Assembly: GCA_002396805.1 (NCBI GenBank)
Contig: DGYW01000013.1
Span: 1-49,280 of the forward strand
DNA: 49,280 bases
Direction of reading: 5' to 3'
Source of the DNA: Firmicutes bacterium UBA4996
Lineage (GTDB): Bacteria > Bacillota > Limnochordia > Darwinibacteriales > Darwinibacteriaceae
Below are positions 31,596-40,306 of the stretch, piece after piece. A program made the position numbers and the translations under genes. The notes beneath the pieces are model-generated. The model was not told the origin of the DNA. It did not search any database and saw only the letters and a program-made list of their open reading frames with translations. Positions within the stretch are counted from its first letter, which is position 1, and every line of letters starts with the position of its first letter.

Positions 31596-33735
31596 AACTT
31601 ACTGCTCGCATGCGATTCATTTCCTTTTGGGCTTGAACCAAACGATAATAGTATCCTCGTTGCCGTAAGAGTTCTTCATGAGTACCTAGTTCGACTAACT
31701 CACCATGGTCTAAGACCGCAATGCGATCCGCATCCTTCAAGGTAGAAAGACGGTGAGCGATAGCAATGGTGGTACGTCCCGCGATCAAGCGCTGCAAAGC
31801 CTCCTGGATCTGTTGCTCGGTCTGACTATCGACTGAGGAGGTAGCTTCATCCAGAATTAGTATGCGAGGATTGTGCAGAACAGCCCGGGCAATAGCGATC
31901 CGTTGTCGTTCGCCACCAGAGAGCCTTTGACCCCTCTCACCTACCCTTGTATCATAGCCATCGGCAAACTTCACGACAAATTCGTGGGCATTGGCAATCT
32001 TGGCCGCCCTGATCACCTCTTCTACCGAGGCACCGGGCTTGGCATAGGCAATATTCTCATAAATCGTGCCCGCAAATAGAAACGACTCCTGTAAAACCAC
32101 TCCTACTTGGTGACGTAAGTCGGTCTGCACCAGATCACGAACATCTATCCCATCAATGTATATGGCCCCTTCATTCACATCATAAAAACGATTAATCAGG
32201 TTGATCAAGGTGGACTTGCCTGCACCTGAATGTCCCACCAAGCCAATCATTTCTCCAGCCTTTATGTGCAAATTAATCCTTTTCAGGACCGGTTCGTGCG
32301 GACGATAACCAAAAGTCACATCCTCCAAACGAATATCCCCTTCAAGTTGGGGCAGGGACTGCGCGTGCGGTGAATCCTGAATAGCTGGTACCTCATCAAC
32401 AATTTCAAAGAGCCGTTCCGCCGCGGTCATGGCTTGATGGAACCATCTAGGCACAAAAGACATGAATTGTAAGGGACCATAAATGAGCCCTGCGTAGGCC
32501 GAAAACTGGATGAGCTCACCCATTTGGAAGGCTCCTGTTTGCACTAATTTACCACCATAATACAAAATAAGAAAGTTGCCGAGCCCCATGATAAAACTCA
32601 AGGAAGGATAAACCGTATTCCAGGTTGATTCGTTTCGGGCAGTGTAATCCCGATAAACGGCACTGGCCTTTGTAAAACGGGCCACCTCATGTTCTTCGTT
32701 GCCGAAAGCCTTTACGACCCGAATCCCAGTGAGGATGTCTTGCAAAATAGAGTTCGCCTCATCCCAAGAGCGCCACTGCTGATGGTACATGTGTCGTATC
32801 CGGCGCCGGGTCACATTGGAAAACCAGACGATGAAGGGCGCAGGAATCAAAATCAAGAGAGCTAATTGCCAACTCTGCACTAGCAAAATGGCTATAATTC
32901 CCACCAATAACAGGGACTGACTGACTAGATCGGGTAATTGGTGCTGCAAAAAGCTCTGGACATGACCGGTATCATGATTGATCCGATTCATCAGATCTCC
33001 GGTCCGTTGCCGATCAATAAAACTTAAGGAAAGGGCTTGGATCCGTTCAAAAACTGTGGCCCGTAAGTCCTGACCAAGTCGGGCACCTACCGTCACCATT
33101 ATCCTTCCCCGCAAGATACTTAAGACCGTAATCAACAGGCGAACGAAGGCCATTCCTCCCACCAAAACCAAGAGTAACAGTGCTTGCGGTTCGGTGGCCT
33201 GCAACACATCGTCAACTAACATTCTCTGTAATTGGGGTGTAGCTAGACTGGCCAGTGTTAGGGTAAAGAAAATCAACATACTCAAGAGCACCAAACGCCC
33301 ATGAGGACGCAGAAAAGTCGCCAATCTGCGCAATACCGCCCGTGAATCTAGGCAATTGGGACACACCCTCGACTCTCGAGGCAAGGGCCTTTGACAAGTA
33401 GGACAGAAGTCCGTTTGCAATGGTTCAACTTGAGGCAAAACCCCATCCTCTAAATAGCGATTTAGGGCATTGGCCACCACCCCATATTCTGGAACATGTT
33501 CTAATCTGTAGTAGACAACTGTCTGAGGTTCGTCGTCATACCAAACTACAAAGCGAGCTAAACCCACGAGGGTTTCCTGTTCCACCTTGGTAACACCCTC
33601 GAGGCGAATCTCTTCCACAATCTTTCCCGACGTCCGCTCCTGTACAATGAGACTGTCCAGGCTTACAAGTACCTGCCAATCTACTTCTTCTAAACTTGGA
33701 CTCAGGGGCGCCGGAAGTGTAAACAAGCTAGACAC
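31594..33735 (-). CDS. ABC exporter with N-terminal extra domain and zinc ribbon, second of the DUF1854 module
   Basis: A 713-residue fused ABC half-transporter. Residues 1-108 form a beta-rich domain absent from ordinary exporters, followed by a zinc ribbon with C111, C114, C125, C128 (CPTC and CPNC). The six-helix exporter domain spans about 135-440, with RTGDLMNRINHDTGHVQSF in the first loop. The ATPase domain (470-705) is fully canonical: GHSGAGKST, LQESFLFAG, LSGGERQRIAIARA, ILDEATSSVDSQ. It starts 10 bases after DUF1854. Because both module ABC proteins have intact ATP sites, homodimers or an active heterodimer are possible. Substrate unknown; the ribbon and extra domain suggest a cytoplasmic partner or regulator. 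Confidence 0.88.
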   Translation of the reverse strand: MSSLFTLPAPLSPSLEEVDWQVLVSLDSLIVQERTSGKIVEEIRLEGVTKVEQETLVGLARFVVWYDDEPQTVVYYRLEHVPEYGVVANALNRYLEDGVLPQVEPLQTDFCPTCQRPLPRESRVCPNCLDSRAVLRRLATFLRPHGRLVLLSMLIFFTLTLASLATPQLQRMLVDDVLQATEPQALLLLVLVGGMAFVRLLITVLSILRGRIMVTVGARLGQDLRATVFERIQALSLSFIDRQRTGDLMNRINHDTGHVQSFLQHQLPDLVSQSLLLVGIIAILLVQSWQLALLILIPAPFIVWFSNVTRRRIRHMYHQQWRSWDEANSILQDILTGIRVVKAFGNEEHEVARFTKASAVYRDYTARNESTWNTVYPSLSFIMGLGNFLILYYGGKLVQTGAFQMGELIQFSAYAGLIYGPLQFMSFVPRWFHQAMTAAERLFEIVDEVPAIQDSPHAQSLPQLEGDIRLEDVTFGYRPHEPVLKRINLHIKAGEMIGLVGHSGAGKSTLINLINRFYDVNEGAIYIDGIDVRDLVQTDLRHQVGVVLQESFLFAGTIYENIAYAKPGASVEEVIRAAKIANAHEFVVKFADGYDTRVGERGQRLSGGERQRIAIARAVLHNPRILILDEATSSVDSQTEQQIQEALQRLIAGRTTIAIAHRLSTLKDADRIAVLDHGELVELGTHEELLRQRGYYYRLVQAQKEMNRMRAVS

Positions 33736-33745
33736 TAAACCACCC

Positions 33746-34234
33746 CTATAATAACGTTTCTAGGTACTGCCTACTACGGGCATCTAATTTCGTCACATCT
33801 GTGATCTCGTAGCGATTACCAGAGACATCGATGATCAAAGTACGCCGTTCTGAAATATTGCGTACAGTCTGATCCCGACCTCTTGTCACAAACTCATGTT
33901 CGCCGCGGTCACTTTCCACTTCCCAGTAGGTGTGACCGAATTCTTCCTTATAACTAAGAATCCTCGTGATCTTCGGGGTATAATAACGCCATTGTAGTTC
34001 TTGTTTGATCGCCTCTTGGGAAACAGAATCCAGCTTCGCCAATTCGCGAATTAGTCCAATCTCATCACCTTCCGGCTCATGCACGGAGATAAAGCGATCT
34101 GGATAAGTAAAGGGAAAGGCTAAGTACAAGTCTACTTTGGGATAAAATTCGTCACCGAGACTTAAACTAACCAGTCCACCAGGTGTAGTTCGAAAACGGG
34201 CCTGTTCTACATCTAAATAATGAAGATCATTCAT
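33746..34234 (-). CDS. DUF1854 protein between two zinc-ribbon ABC exporters
   Basis: A 162-residue soluble protein with the DUF1854 pattern: LVSLSLGDEFYPKVDLYLAFPFTYPDRFISV (seen as VSLSLGDEFYPKV and AFPFTYPDRFISV), EIGLIRELAKLD, ELQWRYYTPKITRILSYKEEFGH, VRNISERRTLIIDVSGNRYEI. It has no membrane span. The C-terminal half looks beta-rich. I recall DUF1854 genes lying next to ABC exporters in proteobacteria, some near cyanophycin genes, but none of the latter are in this window. It lies 17 bases after the first ABC gene and 10 before the second. A role as regulatory or coupling subunit of the exporters is inference. Confidence 0.82.
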   Translation of the reverse strand: MNDLHYLDVEQARFRTTPGGLVSLSLGDEFYPKVDLYLAFPFTYPDRFISVHEPEGDEIGLIRELAKLDSVSQEAIKQELQWRYYTPKITRILSYKEEFGHTYWEVESDRGEHEFVTRGRDQTVRNISERRTLIIDVSGNRYEITDVTKLDARSRQYLETLL

Positions 34235-34251
34235 GAAATCTCACCTCTAAC

Positions 34252-36399
34252 CTAACCAGCTACCCCAACATGGGATAAGGCATCCCGTTGGGTGGTAAAT
34301 AGCTTGTGATAAACTCCTTTTTGTTTCAATAATTCCGCATGACTACCCACTTCCACCAGCTTACCCCGATCGAGCACAAAAAGGCGATCAGCTTGACGCA
34401 AAGTAGAAAGACGATGGGCAATAGCAAAGGTTGTACGTCCTTGCACCAAGCGTTCTAAGGCTTCTTGTACCAATTGCTCTGTTTCGGTATCAATGGAAGC
34501 AGTTGCTTCGTCTAAGATCAAAATCTGAGGATCATGTAGCACGGCTCTTGCAATGGAAATTCTCTGTCTTTCTCCGCCAGAAAGGTTAATGTCCCGCACA
34601 CCAAGTACCGTTTCGTAACCATCTGGGAGTTTACTAATAAACTCATGGGCATTGGCAATTTGAGCTGCCCGCATAACCTCGTCAGGCGCAGCATTGGGTT
34701 TGCCATAGGCGATGTTATCATAGATCGTACCCCTAAACAGAAAGGTGTCTTGTAAAACCATGCCCACTTGTGAACGCAACTCCTGTTGATTTAGGTAGCG
34801 TGCATCTACCCCATCAATTAAAATGGTTCCACTGGTTGGATCGTACAAACGGGTCACCAAGTTAATCAAGGTGGATTTCCCTGAGCCAGAACGCCCTACG
34901 ATTCCGATCATCTCTCCTGCCTGAACTGTGAAGGAGATGTTTTCTAAAACTGGTTTACCCTCTTCATAACCAAAGGTTAGATCCCGAGCTTCAATATTAC
35001 CCTGAATTTTCCCCAAAGAGACGATCTCCTGTGGTTCTGGGGTCCAAAGCATCTCGGTAGAATCAATCACTTCGAAAATGCGTTGGGCCGAATTCATACT
35101 AGACGACCACCAGTCTACGATTCTCGTCATGAAATCCAAGGGACCATAGAGCATTCCTAAATAGCCAGTAAAGGTCATGAGCACCCCAAAGGTCAAATCT
35201 CCTTTGAGTACGCGCCAGCCCCCCACACCCCAAATCACCAAAGCCCCAATACTCATTAGGTATGAAAGGGCGGGAAAAACGGTAGAGGCCATTTTACCTA
35301 CTTCTTGATTCACATCGAAAACGCGCTGATTACTCTTGGTAAAGCGCTCGATTTCTTGACCTTCCTTACCGAAGGCCTTCACTACCCGTACACCGCCTAG
35401 AGAATCATTCACCACTGCGTTAAGCCGTGAACTAGCTCGAAAGCGTTTAGTGTACAAACGCCAGAGCATGGGTCTTACCTTCATGGTGATGAACACAATC
35501 AAAGGAACGGGAATTAAGACTAGGAGGGCTAACTGCCAATCCATGAGCAATAAAACAATGGTAATACCCACTAACCGCAAGGAGTTCACAATAAAGAAGG
35601 GCAAACCATCATGGAAAAAGTATTGCAAATGGGTAGCGTCGTTATTAACCCTAGTCATAAGGGATCCCGTTTGCTGATGATTATAAAACTTAAGGGACAG
35701 GCGTTGCATGGCGGTAAAAACCTGGGTTTTTAAGTCAAAGACGATTTGAGCCGCGACCCTAGAGTTAATCCGCCCCTGAAAAATACTGATTAACAAACTC
35801 AGTAGCTGCACCAGAAACATGGCCAGGATCACTAGCCCTAAGCGATGGGCGTATTTACCAGATGGTTTTAGGACCTCGTCAAACAAAATGCGACCGCCTA
35901 AATAGGGAGAAAAAAGCGCTATTACTGAGGAGGTTAACATCAAGAACACCATGAGACCAATTTGCTTGGCATAGGGTGGAGTTAAACCTAAAACTCGCCT
36001 GAACAGTGAACGGCGATCTAAGCACCGCGGACAGATAGGGTGGGCCACATCAGGGTAATGTAGATTACACTTGGGACAACGTTCCACCACTTCTTCCCAA
36101 TCGACCTGGTCAGTTTTGCCTTGCACATAGTTATTGACTTCTTGACTGAAAGCCTGGTACTGACGGGCGTGTCCAAGAGAGCCACGTAGTAAAACTAGCT
36201 CCTGACCATCGGTAAATTCAGCGTTCAAAGTTATACTGCTCACATAATGATGAACCCGTAGCTCCTTTAGCTCACTTGCATCCCAACTGAGAGTTTGCTT
36301 GTGGTCTTTCCAGAGCAGCTTGTTTTGCTGCCAACTGAGTGTTTGTTTTTCTACACCTAGATCACTTATAAGGATCTGTAGCTCGTCCACTACTATCAC
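34252..36399 (-). CDS. ABC exporter with N-terminal extra domain and zinc ribbon, first of the DUF1854 module
   Basis: A 715-residue protein with the same layout as its paralogue downstream: beta-rich N-terminal domain (1-105), zinc ribbon C108, C111, C123, C126 (CPKC and CPRC), six-helix exporter domain (about 140-445) with QTGSLMTRVNNDATHLQYF, and a canonical ATPase domain. The latter has GRSGSGKST, LQDTFLFRG, LSGGERQRISIARA and ILDEATASIDTE. The start is GTG at 36399, with AGGTAG directly before it; another GTG three codons later is possible. It follows the SGNH hydrolase by 4 bases, so it is the middle of a five-gene minus-strand run. The two ABC proteins are clearly related but far from identical, suggesting an old duplication and a heterodimer. 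Confidence 0.88.
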   Translation of the reverse strand: MIVVDELQILISDLGVEKQTLSWQQNKLLWKDHKQTLSWDASELKELRVHHYVSSITLNAEFTDGQELVLLRGSLGHARQYQAFSQEVNNYVQGKTDQVDWEEVVERCPKCNLHYPDVAHPICPRCLDRRSLFRRVLGLTPPYAKQIGLMVFLMLTSSVIALFSPYLGGRILFDEVLKPSGKYAHRLGLVILAMFLVQLLSLLISIFQGRINSRVAAQIVFDLKTQVFTAMQRLSLKFYNHQQTGSLMTRVNNDATHLQYFFHDGLPFFIVNSLRLVGITIVLLLMDWQLALLVLIPVPLIVFITMKVRPMLWRLYTKRFRASSRLNAVVNDSLGGVRVVKAFGKEGQEIERFTKSNQRVFDVNQEVGKMASTVFPALSYLMSIGALVIWGVGGWRVLKGDLTFGVLMTFTGYLGMLYGPLDFMTRIVDWWSSSMNSAQRIFEVIDSTEMLWTPEPQEIVSLGKIQGNIEARDLTFGYEEGKPVLENISFTVQAGEMIGIVGRSGSGKSTLINLVTRLYDPTSGTILIDGVDARYLNQQELRSQVGMVLQDTFLFRGTIYDNIAYGKPNAAPDEVMRAAQIANAHEFISKLPDGYETVLGVRDINLSGGERQRISIARAVLHDPQILILDEATASIDTETEQLVQEALERLVQGRTTFAIAHRLSTLRQADRLFVLDRGKLVEVGSHAELLKQKGVYHKLFTTQRDALSHVGVAG

Positions 36400-36403
36400 C
36401 TAC

Positions 36404-37036
36404 CTATAACTCTACCCCAATAGTTCTTAGCCAGGCTTGGGCAATTAAGCCGTGCCCACCAGAAGAAGGATGAACACCATCAGGAGCCCAATAACTTGGT
36501 TTTTGCCTCGTAGAAGCTTGGGCAAAAAGGCCATCTAAGGGTACATAGAGGGCATCAAAATCTCTTGCTAGTTCACGTACTGCTTGGATCTTAGGATCCA
36601 AATCTTCCCGCCAGGCCTTTAAGTCAGGGTTTACAGGGACTAAAAATGGTTCCATTAAGATCAATCTGGCAGAAGTCTCTCGCCTCACCCGAGTTAACAG
36701 CCTTGTATAGCCTGTAGCATACTCCTCTGTTGAGGTCGGATCATTTCTAGAAAAACGTCGCCAACAATCATTAATCCCAATCATGATAGAAAGCACCGTG
36801 GGCTGGAGCTCTAGACAGTCCTGATCCCAACGTACTTCTAAATCCCGCACTCGGTCTCCACTAACCCCCCTGTTCAAAAACTGCACTCCTTGCTCTGGAT
36901 ACAAAGCCCCATACCAACTCGCCACTAGGTTAGCATAACCCCTACCTAAAGACTGCAGATTGTCCCGATCCCGGCCGGCATCAGTGATACTATCACCCTG
37001 AAACAAAACAATATCATTAGCACCAATAAAACCCAT
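36404..37036 (-). CDS. SGNH/GDSL-family hydrolase
   Basis: A 210-residue SGNH hydrolase. The blocks are FQGDSITDAG (nucleophile Ser), NRGVSGDRV (Gly), MIGINDCWR (Asn), and DGVHPSSGGH (Asp-His pair). No signal peptide is present, so it is cytoplasmic. The fold covers esterases, lysophospholipases and carbohydrate acetylesterases; similarity in length to rhamnogalacturonan acetylesterase-like enzymes makes a sugar deacetylase plausible. The start at 37036 has GGAGAAGG close upstream. It sits between a TIM-barrel isomerase and the ABC/DUF1854 module. The 4-base gap to the ABC gene implies a shared message. Confidence 0.88.
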   Translation of the reverse strand: MGFIGANDIVLFQGDSITDAGRDRDNLQSLGRGYANLVASWYGALYPEQGVQFLNRGVSGDRVRDLEVRWDQDCLELQPTVLSIMIGINDCWRRFSRNDPTSTEEYATGYTRLLTRVRRETSARLILMEPFLVPVNPDLKAWREDLDPKIQAVRELARDFDALYVPLDGLFAQASTRQKPSYWAPDGVHPSSGGHGLIAQAWLRTIGVEL

Positions 37037-37106
37037 GTACCTTCTCCTTTGTAAAATGAACTTCAAGGGCTACTTCGCTAAGGGTGACAATTACCCTTCC
37101 AAATAA

Positions 37107-37841
37107 TCACAGCTCACGGAGATATTGGCGCAGATTCTTCAGACTAGCTTCAATTCCAAAGAGGGGATTTTCTAGACCTGCGAAATCCACCGCAATCCAA
37201 CCCTTATAATTCTGTTCCCACAAAGTGCGGACCAAATCTTGCACTGGCACTAAACCCAACCCTAGAACACTGCCCACATAATGTCTCCCATCAGCTCCTA
37301 AGACGCTGTGGGTCTCTTCGTGGGAGTCTGCTAAACGGAGGTCACTGGCCAGCACATGACCAATGCTAGAGGTAGGACGTTCGCCTGCAAGTACGGAGTC
37401 GGCCATGGCGAAGGTACTTTTAATATAAGGACTATCTAAAGCAGTAGCCAAGCCATTATGTTCTAAACAAACGGTTACTTCTGCTTCCTCGATGTAAGGA
37501 AGGAGCCTAGAGACTACTTGCATCACCTGTTTGGGACTAGATTGATCTCCCTGCAAACGAAGACAAGAAGAACCCAATTGCAAAGCGGTGGCAAGACCTT
37601 GTTTGATGATTTCTATGTCCTCGAAATTACTAGTGAGGGCATAACAGGCAACTTCAAGTCGAGTCTTTGCTAAGACCTGGCGAATCTCATCTAGCTCCCG
37701 AAAACCAACTTCCCCATACTGGTCACATAATTCCACACCTTCTACACCTAAACTCGCAGCATATTTTAAGAAGGACACATTGTTTAATTCTCCCCGTAAG
37801 AACCGTTCACGCAAACTGCACACACTGAGGGCAACTTTCAC
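37107..37841 (-). CDS. Sugar phosphate isomerase/epimerase-like TIM barrel
   Basis: A 244-residue xylose-isomerase-like TIM barrel, shorter than the family's usual 270-290. Visible features are VALSVCSLRERF at the N-terminus, GVEGVELCDQYGE, CLEHNG (the first metal Glu, about 128), LRLADSHEE (Asp-His), and a C-terminal WIAVDFAGLENP where a Glu normally stands; Asp and Glu are both near. It begins with GTG after GGAG. It is divergent from the DinG-type helicase and leads the minus-strand run into the SGNH hydrolase. The substrate is unknown. Confidence 0.75.
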   Translation of the reverse strand: MKVALSVCSLRERFLRGELNNVSFLKYAASLGVEGVELCDQYGEVGFRELDEIRQVLAKTRLEVACYALTSNFEDIEIIKQGLATALQLGSSCLRLQGDQSSPKQVMQVVSRLLPYIEEAEVTVCLEHNGLATALDSPYIKSTFAMADSVLAGERPTSSIGHVLASDLRLADSHEETHSVLGADGRHYVGSVLGLGLVPVQDLVRTLWEQNYKGWIAVDFAGLENPLFGIEASLKNLRQYLREL

Positions 37842-37921
37842 AGTACTCCGTCCTTTCTTGGGGCTTTTATACCCTTTCTTAACCTTTAGTTCACCCCTAG
37901 GTCAGTTTTTCCCTTGCTGTA

Positions 37922-37930
37922 TGCTATAAT
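37922..37930 (+). promoter_or_regulatory. Extended -10 promoter of the helicase gene
   Basis: TG-C-TATAAT at 37922-37930 is an extended -10 box. No good -35 box lies 16-18 bases upstream, which extended -10 promoters tolerate. The start site would be near 37937, giving a leader of about 15 bases before the preferred GTG at 37952. Confidence 0.6.
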
Positions 37931-37951
37931 AAAAAAAAGGCGGTGAGCAAT

Positions 37952-39892
37952 GTGGCTTTCAATTCAGAAAAACTCCTGGGCCCTGCTGGCTTGTTGGCCA
38001 AGGAGCTTCCTACTTATGAATACCGTTTAGAACAAGTACAAATGGCAGATCATGTTTATGAGAGCCTAAAGCAGGGAATCCATGGGTTAATTGAAGCTGG
38101 TACTGGTGTGGGTAAGAGCTTAGCATACCTCCTTCCCTTAATTTATTATACTGTTGAAGAGGACAAGCGTGCGGTGGTAGCCACCCACACCATCACATTA
38201 CAAGAACAGCTGTTTCAGAAAGATATCCCCTTCTTACAGGAGATTTTAGATCTAGATTTTCACGTGGAAGTATTTAAGGGGAGGGGTAATTATCTCTGTC
38301 TGCGTCGTTGGAGCGAACTGCTGAGGGGGCGCGGTAACCAGCTGGGTCTAGTGGACAACCTAGAGCGATTGAACCAGTGGGTAGAATCTACTACAACTGG
38401 AGATTACAATGAAGCACCTTTAAGTATTCCTTGGGAGTTGTGGGCGGAGATTCGTTGTGAAAAAGAAACCTGTCCCGAGGAACTGTGTTCTCATTTTTCT
38501 AAGTGTTTTTACTGGGGTCTCCGCCACCGCTTGGCAGAAGCCCACTTAATCATTACTAACCAGGCCATGCTCTTGGCAGATGCCCGTACTGAAGGTCATG
38601 TTCTTCCCAACTATGATGGGGTGGTCATTGACGAAGCCCATAACCTAGAAGAAGTGGCCACAGGTAGTTTTAGCCATGAACTCAAACGAGAAAGCTTTTT
38701 CGCCTATTATCGCACCGGAACCCAGCTACAGGCGGCCTTGCGCGATGTAGTTCCTGAGTATGTGATCCAAGACATCAATATCGTGCTGGATGAACTAGTC
38801 AAAGAAGCGGGGCAATATTTTTCCCAAATCGAGCCTTTAATTACCGGCTATACTACACCCCTCACCGAGGAAAACCGCCATCACTTTGGTCAGACTTCTC
38901 TACCCAAGCATCTACAGGATCTACAGGAACTGCTCAAAGAGTGTAATGTAGAAGAAGAGGGAGAAGCCTTCGGGTTAGTGGAGCAATTCGGAGAATTTAC
39001 AGAACGGCTGATCAACGTTTTGGATCTGATCCTTCTAGGAAAAGATCCCACCTATGTCTACTGGGCAGAAACACAAAATGGGGAGCCCTGCCTAGTAGCT
39101 GCCCCCATTGATGTTAGTACAGTGCTTCAAGAAACCCTGTTTAAAAACACGCCTTCGGTGATTCTCACTTCGGCTACGTTAAGCACCAATCAGTCTTTTG
39201 ATTATATCCAAAGCCAGTTAGGTCTCACCACAACTGCTAACTTAATTCTGGGCTCACCCTTTACGTATGAAGAGCAAGCCCTCCTTTGCGTGCCTACCCA
39301 GGCCAAAAATCCCAACCATCCCCGCTACGCCCATTATGTGGCCTACCTGATCCTGCGCACGGTAGCTAACACCAAGGGAGGGGTTTTGGTCTTATTTACT
39401 AGTTATAGCCTCATGGATGAAATTGCCGATGCCATCACTCCAAAGCTAGATGAAGTGGGCTACACACTCTTCAAACAAGGTGATGGACCACGTTTAGGAT
39501 TGATCCAAGATTTCCAAGCTGAACCCCGCTCCGTGCTCTTTGGAACCAATAGTTTCTGGGAAGGCATTGATCTGCCCGGTGAGGCCCTGAAGGCAGTGGT
39601 AATTACCCGTTTACCCTTCACCGTACCTGATCGGCCAGTAACAGCCGCCAGACTTAGGGCCATTGAAGAAGCAGGTGGTAATTCCTTTTTAGAATACAGT
39701 GTTCCTCAAGCGATTCTCCGCTTAAAACAGGGGTTTGGCAGATTAATCCGCACCAGGACAGATCGGGGTGGAGTGATCATCTTAGACGAACGGATTCTCA
39801 CCACCTATTATGGAACCCAATTCTTGTCCTCCCTGCCTCCCGCCCGCTTCACAAGAGATTTAGACGACTTACGGAGCTTCTTTACTGACTAG
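37952..39892 (+). CDS. DinG/XPD-family ATP-dependent DNA helicase with iron-sulfur cysteines
   Basis: A 646-residue superfamily-2 helicase of the XPD/DinG group. Walker A is EAGTGVGKS, motif Ia ATHTITLQEQ, the DEAH box VVIDEAHNL, motif III LTSATLS, and the C-terminal motif VI QGFGRLIRTRTDRG. Cysteines near residues 116, 169 or 174, 179 and 185 fit the four-Cys iron-sulfur site of DinG and XPD. The exonuclease domain at the N-terminus of Bacillus DinG is absent. The preferred start is GTG 37952, with AAGGCGG 8 bases upstream; a GTG at 37943 overlaps that site. Its end overlaps the convergent winged-helix gene by 24 bases. Role: unwinding of R-loops, G4 or damaged DNA, 5' to 3'. Confidence 0.88.
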   Translation: MAFNSEKLLGPAGLLAKELPTYEYRLEQVQMADHVYESLKQGIHGLIEAGTGVGKSLAYLLPLIYYTVEEDKRAVVATHTITLQEQLFQKDIPFLQEILDLDFHVEVFKGRGNYLCLRRWSELLRGRGNQLGLVDNLERLNQWVESTTTGDYNEAPLSIPWELWAEIRCEKETCPEELCSHFSKCFYWGLRHRLAEAHLIITNQAMLLADARTEGHVLPNYDGVVIDEAHNLEEVATGSFSHELKRESFFAYYRTGTQLQAALRDVVPEYVIQDINIVLDELVKEAGQYFSQIEPLITGYTTPLTEENRHHFGQTSLPKHLQDLQELLKECNVEEEGEAFGLVEQFGEFTERLINVLDLILLGKDPTYVYWAETQNGEPCLVAAPIDVSTVLQETLFKNTPSVILTSATLSTNQSFDYIQSQLGLTTTANLILGSPFTYEEQALLCVPTQAKNPNHPRYAHYVAYLILRTVANTKGGVLVLFTSYSLMDEIADAITPKLDEVGYTLFKQGDGPRLGLIQDFQAEPRSVLFGTNSFWEGIDLPGEALKAVVITRLPFTVPDRPVTAARLRAIEEAGGNSFLEYSVPQAILRLKQGFGRLIRTRTDRGGVIILDERILTTYYGTQFLSSLPPARFTRDLDDLRSFFTD

Positions 39893-40279
39893 TTCCACAT
39901 CATAGAGGGGACCATTTTTATTCACCCGGACACTTTTGACCCCTTCGTCTACCATAATGTCTGTAGGACGCATCTTACGTGTCACCTGATACAAGGTGGA
40001 GCGAATAGTAGATTCATTCACATCTTCCCTGTGGCGCGTAAATTCTTGCACAACTGCCCTGGCCGGTACTCCGTCCGGGGTTTCTTGTGCCAATAAATAG
40101 AGGGCCTCCACAATCTGGCTGGTTAAAGATGGTTGCCCACCTCGCCTCACTCCTGATTCCTTTAACAAACCATCTAGTTTGCGCAGATCCAGCTCCTTGG
40201 TGGCCAAAACGGCCTGTAGTTCAAGGATTTCTGCTTGTAATAGTTCCCGCGCTTGGCGCAGTTGCTCGCGATAACCCAT
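39869..40279 (-). CDS. Small coiled-coil plus winged-helix-like protein
   Basis: A 136-residue protein I cannot name. Residues 1-45 form a heptad-rich helix (REQLRQARELLQAEILELQ and on). A Ser/Gly/Pro linker follows, then a winged-helix-like domain with SQIVEALYLLAQETPDG, VPARAVVQEF, and recognition-helix candidate ESTIRSTLYQVTRKM. The final DIMVDEGVKSVRVNKNGPLYDVEL resembles the wing. ATG 40279 has GGGGG 6-7 bases before it. It is the last gene of the run that begins at the CoA-binding protein and overlaps the helicase end. DNA binding is likely, the target unknown. Confidence 0.65.
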   Translation of the reverse strand: MGYREQLRQARELLQAEILELQAVLATKELDLRKLDGLLKESGVRRGGQPSLTSQIVEALYLLAQETPDGVPARAVVQEFTRHREDVNESTIRSTLYQVTRKMRPTDIMVDEGVKSVRVNKNGPLYDVELVSKEAP

Positions 40280-40306
40280 AGTCATCCCCCTTCAAATCCT
40301 ATGATA

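Noticed and set aside
33746..34234. Cyanophycin metabolism link for DUF1854
   Set aside because: No cyanophycin synthetase or cyanophycinase gene is in the window, so the association is only recalled, not shown.
37952..39892. DinG with exonuclease domain as in Bacillus
   Set aside because: The N-terminus begins directly with the helicase; no DEDD exonuclease motifs precede it.
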